Below are positions 32,651-39,416 of a stretch of DNA of 39,416 nt, piece after piece. Numbering within the stretch: position 1 is the stretch's first letter; every line of letters starts with the position of its first letter. A program made the position numbers and the translations under genes. The notes beneath the pieces were generated by a model. That model saw only the letters and a list, made by a program, of their open reading frames with translations. It searched no databases and was not told where the DNA came from. This stretch comes from Yokenella regensburgei ATCC 49455 (lineage in GTDB: Bacteria > Pseudomonadota > Gammaproteobacteria > Enterobacterales > Enterobacteriaceae): positions 1-39,416 of the forward strand of contig NZ_JMPS01000074.1 of NCBI RefSeq assembly GCF_000735455.1, given 5' to 3'.

Positions 32651-34039
32651 ATGTCACAACAAAGTGAGAAGAAAAATCATTATCTTTTAACTAACTGGAA
32701 ACCTGAAAATCCTGATTTCTGGGAAAACAAAGGAAAACACATTGCCAGACGGAACTTATGTATTTCGGTTGCCTGTCTGCTGCTCGCCTTCTGCGTGTGG
32801 ATGTTATTCAGTGCCGTTGCGGTGAATCTCAATAAGGTCGGCTTTAATTTTACCACTGACGAACTCTTTTTATTAACCGCGCTGCCTTCGCTCTCCGGCG
32901 CAATATTACGCGTGCCCTACTCCTTTATGGTACCTATATTTGGCGGCCGTTACTGGACCGTTATTAGTACCGTTATCATGATTGTGCCTTGCGTGTGGTT
33001 AGGTATTGCCATTCAAAACCCATCTACCCCTTATGGCGTATTTGTTACCATTGCGCTGCTGTGTGGTTTTGCCGGAGCCAACTTCGCCTCCAGCATGGGC
33101 AATATCAGCTTCTTCTTCCCGAAAGCCAAACAAGGTAGCGCCCTCGGTATCAACGGCGGGCTGGGTAATCTCGGCGTCAGCGTGATGCAGATGGTCGCAC
33201 CGCTGGTGATTTTCCTGCCCATTTTCGCCTTCCTCGGCGTTCATGGGGTGCCGCAGGAAGACGGCTCAGTGATGTCGCTTGCCAACGCGGCGCTGGTCTG
33301 GGTGCCGCTGCTTGTCTTCGCGACCCTCGCCGCCTGGATTGGGATGAACGATATCGCCAGCTCAAAGGCCTCGGTGCGCGATCAGCTACCGGTGCTTAAG
33401 CGCCCGCACATGTGGCTGCTGAGCCTGCTTTATCTCGCCACCTTCGGTTCATTCATCGGCTTTTCCGCCGGTTTCGCGATGCTTGCGAAAACCCAGTTCC
33501 CGGACGTCAACATTCTGAAGCTGGCGTTCTTTGGGCCGTTTATCGGTGCGCTGGCGCGTTCATTTGGCGGGGTTATCTCTGACCGCCTGGGCGGCGTGCG
33601 GGTGACGCTGGTGAACTTCATCCTGATGGCCGTATTTACCGGTCTGTTGTTCCTCACCTTGCCGGGCAGCGGCTCCGGCAGCTTCCTCGCCTTCTACATC
33701 GTGTTTATGGGGCTGTTCCTCACCGCCGGTCTCGGCAGCGGATCGACCTTCCAGATGATCGCCATTATTTTCCGCCAAATCACCATCGACAGCGTGAAAA
33801 AACGCGGCGGCAGCGATGAGCAGGCGCAGCAGGAAGCCGTGACCGATACCGCTGCGGCGCTGGGCTTTATCTCCGCGATTGGCGCCATCGGCGGCTTCTT
33901 TATTCCAAAAGCGTTCGGTACCTCGCTTGCCATGACCGGCTCGCCGGTTGGCGCGATGAAAGTGTTCTTTGTCTTCTACGTCGTCTGCGTGCTGGTGACC
34001 TGGCTGGTTTACGGCCGCCGCAAACCGACCGCTAAATAA
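32651..34039 (+). CDS. narU: Nitrate/nitrite transporter NarU
   Basis: 462 residues, the E. coli NarU length, with near-identical blocks: FWENKGKHIARRNL, LRVPYSFMVPIFGGR, the nitrate signatures GFAGANFASSMGNISFFFPK and GLFLTAGLGSGSTFQMI. A 12-helix MFS protein of the inner membrane that exchanges nitrate and nitrite. The ATG at 32651 is preceded by GAGGG and matches the E. coli start. It is the first gene of narUZYWV, supplying substrate to nitrate reductase Z. Position beside narZ, rather than narX/L, favours narU over narK. Confidence 0.95.
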   Translation: MSQQSEKKNHYLLTNWKPENPDFWENKGKHIARRNLCISVACLLLAFCVWMLFSAVAVNLNKVGFNFTTDELFLLTALPSLSGAILRVPYSFMVPIFGGRYWTVISTVIMIVPCVWLGIAIQNPSTPYGVFVTIALLCGFAGANFASSMGNISFFFPKAKQGSALGINGGLGNLGVSVMQMVAPLVIFLPIFAFLGVHGVPQEDGSVMSLANAALVWVPLLVFATLAAWIGMNDIASSKASVRDQLPVLKRPHMWLLSLLYLATFGSFIGFSAGFAMLAKTQFPDVNILKLAFFGPFIGALARSFGGVISDRLGGVRVTLVNFILMAVFTGLLFLTLPGSGSGSFLAFYIVFMGLFLTAGLGSGSTFQMIAIIFRQITIDSVKKRGGSDEQAQQEAVTDTAAALGFISAIGAIGGFFIPKAFGTSLAMTGSPVGAMKVFFVFYVVCVLVTWLVYGRRKPTAK

Positions 34040-34097
34040 ATACAAAAATGTGAGCAGTGTAACCACGGGGGCTCAGGCTCCCGTCAGGAGAAATGTC

Positions 34098-37000
34098 ATG
34101 AGCAAACTACTGGACCGCTTTCGCTACTTTCAGCAAAAAGGCGAAAGCTTTGCTGACGGTCACGGTCAGGTATACAACACCAACCGCGACTGGGAAGACA
34201 GCTACCGTCAGCGCTGGCAGTTCGACAAAATTGTGCGTTCCACCCATGGTGTGAACTGCACCGGTTCCTGTAGCTGGAAAATCTATGTGAAAAACGGCCT
34301 GGTGACCTGGGAAACCCAGCAGACCGACTACCCTCGCACGCGTCCCGACCTGCCGAATCATGAGCCTCGCGGCTGCCCGCGCGGCGCCAGCTACTCGTGG
34401 TATCTCTACAGCGCCAACCGCCTGAAGTATCCGCTGGCGCGTAAAAAACTGATTGAGCTGTGGCGCGAGGCGCTGGCGCAAAATCCGGACCCGGTGGTGG
34501 CCTGGGACAGCATCATGAAGGACACGGAAAAGACGCAGCGCTATAAGCAGGCGCGCGGCAAAGGCGGCTTTGTCCGTTCGTCGTGGAAAGAGCTGAACCA
34601 GCTGATTGCCGCCGCCAACGTCTGGACCATCAAAAACTACGGCCCGGATCGGGTGGCCGGCTTCTCGCCGATCCCGGCGATGTCAATGGTTTCTTATGCC
34701 GCCGGTACCCGCTATCTGTCGCTGTTAGGCGGCACGTGTCTTAGCTTCTACGACTGGTACTGCGACCTGCCGCCCGCCTCGCCGATGACCTGGGGCGAAC
34801 AGACCGACGTCCCGGAATCCGCCGACTGGTACAACTCTAGCTACATCATCGCGTGGGGGTCGAACGTACCGCAGACCCGCACCCCGGACGCCCACTTCTT
34901 CACCGAAGTGCGCTACAAGGGCACCAAAACCATCGCCATTACCCCGGACTACTCCGAAGTCGCCAAACTTTGCGACCAGTGGCTGGCGCCGAAGCAAGGC
35001 ACCGACAGCGCGCTTGCCATGGCAATGGGCCACGTGATCCTCAAAGAGTTCCACCTCGACGAACCCAGCGAGTATTTCATCAACTACTGTCGCCGCTACA
35101 CCGACATGCCGATGCTGGTCATGCTGGAAGCCCGCGACGACGGCAGCTATGTCACCGGGCGTATGCTGCGCGCCTCTGATCTGGTCGACAGCCTCGGCGA
35201 AAGCAACAATCCGCAGTGGAAAACCGTCGCCATCAACCAGGCGGGCGAACTGGTTGCCCCGAACGGCTCTATCGGCTTCCGCTGGGGTGAAAAAGGTAAA
35301 TGGAACCTCGAATCGCTGGCCGCCGGACAGGAAACCGAGCTGGAACTGACCCTGCTCGGTAAACAGGACAGCGTGGTCGGGGTGGCGTTCCCCTATTTCG
35401 GTGGCAACGAGAATCCGCATTTCCGCAGCGTGAAGCAGGATCCGGTGCTGGTGCGCAAGGTGCCGGCGAAACAGCTTCATCTTGCCGACGGCAGCCCGTC
35501 ACTGGTGGTCAGCGTCTACGATTTGGTGCTCGCTAACTATGGTCTGGACCGAGGGCTGGACTGCCCGAACGCCGCGAAAGACTACAACGACATCAAAGCC
35601 TACTCACCGGGCTGGGCCGAGCAAATCACCGGCGTACCACGGGCACACATCGAGAAAATTGCCCGCGAATTTGCTTATACCGCGCACAAAACCCATGGTC
35701 GCTCGATGATCATACTCGGGGCGGGCGTCAACCACTGGTATCACATGGACATGAACTACCGGGGGATGATCAACATGCTGGTGTTCTGCGGCTGCGTCGG
35801 GCAAAGCGGCGGCGGCTGGGCGCACTACGTAGGCCAGGAGAAATTGCGTCCGCAAACCGGCTGGCTGCCGCTGGCGTTTGCCCTCGACTGGAACCGCCCA
35901 CCGCGCCAGATGAACAGCACCTCGTACTTCTACAATCACGCCAGCCAGTGGCGCTACGAGAAGCTCACCGCCCGCGAGCTGCTCTCTCCGCTGGCGGATG
36001 CCAGTAAGTTCAGCGGTCACCTGATTGATTTCAACGTGCGCGCTGAGCGCATGGGCTGGCTGCCTTCCGCACCGCAGCTCAACCGCAACCCGCTCGGCAT
36101 TAAAGCGCAGGCCGAGGCCGCCGGGATGTCGCCGGTGGATTACACCGTGCAGGCGCTGAAATCCGGCGATATGCGCATGGCCTGCGAGCAGCCGGACAGC
36201 GGCAGCAACCACCCGCGCAACCTGTTTATCTGGCGCTCGAACCTGCTTGGATCCTCCGGCAAAGGGCATGAGTACATGCTGAAATACCTGCTCGGCACCG
36301 AAAGCGGCATTCAGGGCGAAGCGCTGGGTTCAACGGACGACGTGAAGCCGGAAGAAGTGGAGTGGCAGACCGCCGCGATTGAAGGCAAGCTCGACCTGCT
36401 GGTGACGCTGGATTTCAGGATGTCGAGCACCTGCCTGTTCTCGGATATCGTGCTGCCGACCGCCACCTGGTATGAAAAAGACGATATGAATACCTCGGAT
36501 ATGCATCCGTTTATTCATCCGCTGTCGGCGGCGGTCGATCCGGCGTGGGAGTCGCAAAGCGACTGGGAAATCTACAAAGGCATCGCCAAAGCGTTCTCTC
36601 AGGTCTGCGTTGGTCATCTCGATAAAGAGACCGACGTGGTGCTGCAACCGCTGCTGCACGACTCCCCGGCGGAGCTGTCGCAGCCGTTCGACATTCAGGA
36701 CTGGCGCAAGGGTGAATGCGATCTTATCCCCGGTAAAACCGCCCCGGCCATCGTGCTGGTTGAGCGCGACTATCCGGCGGTCTACGAGCGCTTCACCAGC
36801 CTCGGCCCGCTGCTGGATAAGCTCGGCAACGGTGGCAAGGGGATCTCCTGGAACACCCAGCAGGAGGTCGATTTCCTCGGCAAACTGAACTACGTCAAAC
36901 TCGATGGCCCGGCAAAAGGTCGTCCGTGCATTGAAACCGCTATCGACGCTTCAGAGGTTATTCTCGCCCTCGCCCCGGAAACCAACGGCCAGGTGGCGGT

Positions 37001-37838
37001 GAAAGCCTGGGAGGCGCTTGGGGAGTTTACCGGTCGCGAGCATGCGCATCTGGCCATCAACAAAGAAGATGAGAAGATCCGTTTTCGCGATATCCAGGCG
37101 CAGCCGCGCAAGATTATCTCAAGCCCCACCTGGTCTGGCCTTGAAAGCGAGCATGTCTCTTACAACGCCGGTTATACCAACGTGCATGAGCTGATCCCGT
37201 GGCGCACGCTCTCTGGCCGCCAGCAGTTGTATCAGGATCACCCGTGGATGCGCGCGTTCGGGGAGAGCCTGGTGGCCTATCGTCCACCTATCGATACCCG
37301 CAGCGTCAGCCACATGAAGGAAGTGCCGCCGAACGGCTTCCCGGAAAAAGCGCTCAACTTCCTGACCCCGCACCAGAAATGGGGCATCCACTCCACCTAC
37401 AGCGAAAACCTGCTGATGCTGACCCTTTCGCGCGGGGGGCCTATCGTCTGGCTGAGCGAGGCCGATGCGAAGGAGCTTGGCATTGCCGACAACGACTGGA
37501 TTGAAGCCTTCAACGCCAACGGTGCCCTCACCGCCCGCGCGGTGGTGAGCCAGCGCGTACCGCCGGGCATGACCATGATGTACCACGCCCAGGAGCGCAT
37601 CATGAATATCCCGGGCTCTGAAGTCACCGGGCTGCGCGGCGGGATCCACAACTCCGTCACCCGCATCTGCCCGAAACCCACGCATATGATTGGCGGCTAC
37701 GCCCAGCTGGCGTGGGGCTTTAACTACTACGGAACCGTCGGCTCCAACCGCGACGAGTTCATCATGATCCGCAAAATGAAGAACATTGACTGGCTGGATA
37801 ACGAAGGTCGGGATCAGGTCCAGGAGGCGAAAAAATGA
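34098..37838 (+). CDS. narZ: Respiratory nitrate reductase Z, alpha subunit
   Basis: 1246 residues, same length as E. coli NarZ and highly similar throughout. The FS0 cluster ligands appear as H-x3-C-x3-C (STHGVNCTGSC) with a further Cys in RGCPRG. The Mo-ligand aspartate is in FYDWYCDLPPASPM. It reduces nitrate to nitrite at a bis-MGD centre on the cytoplasmic face of the membrane. The ATG at 34098 follows AGGAGAAATGTC; the frame opens 16 codons earlier without a ribosome site. It lies 58 bp after narU and overlaps narY by four bases. Confidence 0.96.
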   Translation: MSKLLDRFRYFQQKGESFADGHGQVYNTNRDWEDSYRQRWQFDKIVRSTHGVNCTGSCSWKIYVKNGLVTWETQQTDYPRTRPDLPNHEPRGCPRGASYSWYLYSANRLKYPLARKKLIELWREALAQNPDPVVAWDSIMKDTEKTQRYKQARGKGGFVRSSWKELNQLIAAANVWTIKNYGPDRVAGFSPIPAMSMVSYAAGTRYLSLLGGTCLSFYDWYCDLPPASPMTWGEQTDVPESADWYNSSYIIAWGSNVPQTRTPDAHFFTEVRYKGTKTIAITPDYSEVAKLCDQWLAPKQGTDSALAMAMGHVILKEFHLDEPSEYFINYCRRYTDMPMLVMLEARDDGSYVTGRMLRASDLVDSLGESNNPQWKTVAINQAGELVAPNGSIGFRWGEKGKWNLESLAAGQETELELTLLGKQDSVVGVAFPYFGGNENPHFRSVKQDPVLVRKVPAKQLHLADGSPSLVVSVYDLVLANYGLDRGLDCPNAAKDYNDIKAYSPGWAEQITGVPRAHIEKIAREFAYTAHKTHGRSMIILGAGVNHWYHMDMNYRGMINMLVFCGCVGQSGGGWAHYVGQEKLRPQTGWLPLAFALDWNRPPRQMNSTSYFYNHASQWRYEKLTARELLSPLADASKFSGHLIDFNVRAERMGWLPSAPQLNRNPLGIKAQAEAAGMSPVDYTVQALKSGDMRMACEQPDSGSNHPRNLFIWRSNLLGSSGKGHEYMLKYLLGTESGIQGEALGSTDDVKPEEVEWQTAAIEGKLDLLVTLDFRMSSTCLFSDIVLPTATWYEKDDMNTSDMHPFIHPLSAAVDPAWESQSDWEIYKGIAKAFSQVCVGHLDKETDVVLQPLLHDSPAELSQPFDIQDWRKGECDLIPGKTAPAIVLVERDYPAVYERFTSLGPLLDKLGNGGKGISWNTQQEVDFLGKLNYVKLDGPAKGRPCIETAIDASEVILALAPETNGQVAVKAWEALGEFTGREHAHLAINKEDEKIRFRDIQAQPRKIISSPTWSGLESEHVSYNAGYTNVHELIPWRTLSGRQQLYQDHPWMRAFGESLVAYRPPIDTRSVSHMKEVPPNGFPEKALNFLTPHQKWGIHSTYSENLLMLTLSRGGPIVWLSEADAKELGIADNDWIEAFNANGALTARAVVSQRVPPGMTMMYHAQERIMNIPGSEVTGLRGGIHNSVTRICPKPTHMIGGYAQLAWGFNYYGTVGSNRDEFIMIRKMKNIDWLDNEGRDQVQEAKK

Positions 37839-39379
37839 AAATACGCTCACAGGTTGGAATGGTTTTAAATCTCGACAAATGCATCGGTTGCCACACCTGC
37901 TCGGTCACCTGTAAAAACGTCTGGACCGGTCGCGAAGGGATGGAATACGCGTGGTTTAACAACGTGGAGACCAAACCCGGCATCGGCTACCCGAAAAACT
38001 GGGAGGACCAGGAGCAGTGGCAAGGCGGCTGGGTGCGCGGCATCAGCGGTAAGCTGACCCCGCGTCTCGGCGGGCGCGTCGGCGTGCTGGCAAAAATCTT
38101 CGCTAACCCATCGCTGCCGGGGATCGACGACTACTACGAGCCGTTCACCTACGACTATCAGCACCTGCACAATGCGCCGGAGGGCAAACACCTGCCCACC
38201 GCCCGCCCGCGCTCGCTGATTAGCGGCAAGCGGATGGATAAAATTGAGTGGGGTCCGAACTGGGAAGAGCTGCTCGGCGGCGAGTTCGAAAAGCGCGCCC
38301 GCGATCGCAACTTCGAGGCGATGCAAAAGGAGATGTACGGTCAGTTCGAAAACACTTTCATGATGTACCTGCCGCGCCTGTGCGAACACTGCCTCAACCC
38401 GAGCTGCGTCGCCACCTGCCCGAGCGGCGCCATCTACAAGCGTGAAGAAGACGGCATTGTGCTGATTGACCAGGACAAGTGCCGCGGCTGGCGCATGTGT
38501 ATCAGTGGCTGCCCGTACAAAAAAATCTACTTCAACTGGAAGAGCGGAAAATCCGAGAAGTGTATTTTCTGCTACCCGCGTATCGAATCCGGCCAGCCAA
38601 CGGTGTGCTCGGAAACCTGCGTCGGGCGCATTCGCTATCTCGGCGTACTGCTGTACGACGCCGACCGCATTGAAGAAGCCGCCAGCACCGAGCACGAAAC
38701 CGATCTCTATGAGCGCCAGTGCGACGTGTTCCTCAATCCCCACGATCCGGCGGTGATTGAAGAGGCGCTGAAGCAAGGCATTGCGCAGAACGTGATTGAG
38801 GCCGCGCAGAAATCGCCGGTCTACAAAATGGCGATGGACTGGAAGCTGGCGCTGCCGCTGCACCCGGAATACCGCACCCTGCCGATGGTCTGGTACGTGC
38901 CGCCGCTGTCGCCGATCCAGTCCTACGCCGATGCCGGTGGCCTGCCGCAGACCGACAGCATTCTGCCCGCCGTCGAAAGCCTGCGTATTCCGGTGCAGTA
39001 TCTGGCGAACATGCTGAGCGCCGGTGATACCGGCCCGGTGCTGCGCGCGCTGAAACGAATGATGGCGATGCGTCACTACAAACGCTCGCAAACCGTCGAA
39101 GGCGTGACCGATACCCGGGCGATTGAAGAAGTGGGTCTGAGCGTTGAGCAGGTGGAAGAGATGTACCGCTATCTCGCCATCGCCAACTACGAAGATCGCT
39201 TCGTGATCCCGACCAGCCATCGTGAAATGGCCGCCGACGCCTTCCCGGAGAAAAACGGCTGCGGCTTCACCTTCGGCGACGGCTGCCACGGCTCTGACAC
39301 CAAGTTCAACCTGTTCAACAGTCAGCGCATTGATGCTATCAACATCACCGAAGTGCGCGACCGTGAGGAGGGACAATAA
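37835..39379 (+). CDS. narY: Respiratory nitrate reductase Z, beta (iron-sulfur) subunit
   Basis: 514 residues, identical in length to E. coli NarY. Four cysteine clusters carry three 4Fe-4S and one 3Fe-4S centre: CIGCHTCSVTC, CEHCLNPSCVATC, CRGWRMCISGC (where Trp replaces the fourth Cys, giving the 3Fe-4S centre) and CIFC...CSETC. It passes electrons from the cytochrome b subunit to NarZ. It starts inside narZ (ATGA overlap) and overlaps narW by one base. Confidence 0.97.
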   Translation: MKIRSQVGMVLNLDKCIGCHTCSVTCKNVWTGREGMEYAWFNNVETKPGIGYPKNWEDQEQWQGGWVRGISGKLTPRLGGRVGVLAKIFANPSLPGIDDYYEPFTYDYQHLHNAPEGKHLPTARPRSLISGKRMDKIEWGPNWEELLGGEFEKRARDRNFEAMQKEMYGQFENTFMMYLPRLCEHCLNPSCVATCPSGAIYKREEDGIVLIDQDKCRGWRMCISGCPYKKIYFNWKSGKSEKCIFCYPRIESGQPTVCSETCVGRIRYLGVLLYDADRIEEAASTEHETDLYERQCDVFLNPHDPAVIEEALKQGIAQNVIEAAQKSPVYKMAMDWKLALPLHPEYRTLPMVWYVPPLSPIQSYADAGGLPQTDSILPAVESLRIPVQYLANMLSAGDTGPVLRALKRMMAMRHYKRSQTVEGVTDTRAIEEVGLSVEQVEEMYRYLAIANYEDRFVIPTSHREMAADAFPEKNGCGFTFGDGCHGSDTKFNLFNSQRIDAINITEVRDREEGQ

Positions 39380-39416
39380 TGCAGATCCTGAAAGTTATCG
39401 GCATGCTGCTCGAATA
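39379..39416 (+). CDS. narW: Nitrate reductase Z assembly chaperone NarW, 5' end only
   Basis: The first 12 codons, MQILKVIGMLLE, match the start of E. coli NarW. The ATG overlaps the narY stop (TAATG) and has GAGGAGGG upstream. NarW is the dedicated chaperone that allows cofactor insertion into NarZ; it is cut by the window end. Confidence 0.9.
   Translation, partial: MQILKVIGMLLE

Noticed and set aside
37865-39376. 503-codon minus-strand frame antisense to narY
   Set aside because: Shadow of narY; composition is random-like and no start signal is present.

Overview
The window is a chromosomal stretch from a gamma-proteobacterium of the Enterobacteriaceae, most likely near Klebsiella/Enterobacter. 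The right half carries genes recognisable at near-E. coli level (maeA, sra, fdnGHI, yddG, narUZYW) in an order resembling the E. coli nitrate reductase Z / formate dehydrogenase-N region. PPK2, an Rrf2 regulator and smvA/smvR are also present. The exact genus cannot be fixed from the sequence alone. No rRNA, tRNA, CRISPR array or intact insertion sequence was seen.

Layout. 1-4360 (minus): a chaperone-usher fimbrial operon in the order LuxR-type regulator, major subunit, usher, chaperone; the usher is broken by a one-base frameshift. 4361-8450: an AT-rich intergenic region, a doubtful small ORF, and a large minus-strand gene fusing a bis-MGD molybdoenzyme to an NAD(P)H reductase with a C-terminal 2Fe-2S domain. 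An FNR-like box lies at a class II promoter position upstream of it. 8451-11858: mqo and a short MgtE-type Mg2+ channel preceded by an M-box Mg2+ riboswitch. 11859-16159: a LysR regulator divergent from a periplasmic MBL-fold protein with an eroded metal motif, then sra and maeA. 16076-17982: an ABC-F ATPase preceded by a 27-codon leader ORF and a set of mutually exclusive RNA pairings that look like a translational attenuator. 17994-20845: an Rrf2 repressor divergent from an NDH-2-like flavoprotein, with a near-perfect palindrome between -35 and -10, followed by ppk2. 20853-26552: fdnGHI, with its selenocysteine UGA, and yddG.

26606-29812 (minus) is the most unusual part: an AT-rich, horizontally acquired-looking class II microcin cluster inserted between yddG and smvA. 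It holds a double-glycine microcin precursor, a two-helix immunity-like protein, a CPBP-family membrane protein, an HlyD-type export adaptor, and an exporter shrunk to its C39 leader peptidase plus the last few residues of the ATPase. The precursor and the adaptor each carry one in-frame stop codon, and the exporter has an in-frame deletion of its membrane and most of its ATPase domain. The microcin sequence continues for 53 sense codons past its stop, so simple gene calling misses more than half of it.

30275-39416: smvA/smvR (efflux pump and TetR repressor) with two operator-like palindromes, then narU and the nitrate reductase Z operon narZ-narY-narW, which is cut by the window end. Much of the window (fdnGHI, narZYW, mqo, maeA, NDH-2-like protein, molybdo-fusion) concerns quinone- or NAD-linked electron transfer: formate oxidation by FdnGHI feeds quinol to nitrate reductase, with NarU moving nitrate/nitrite.
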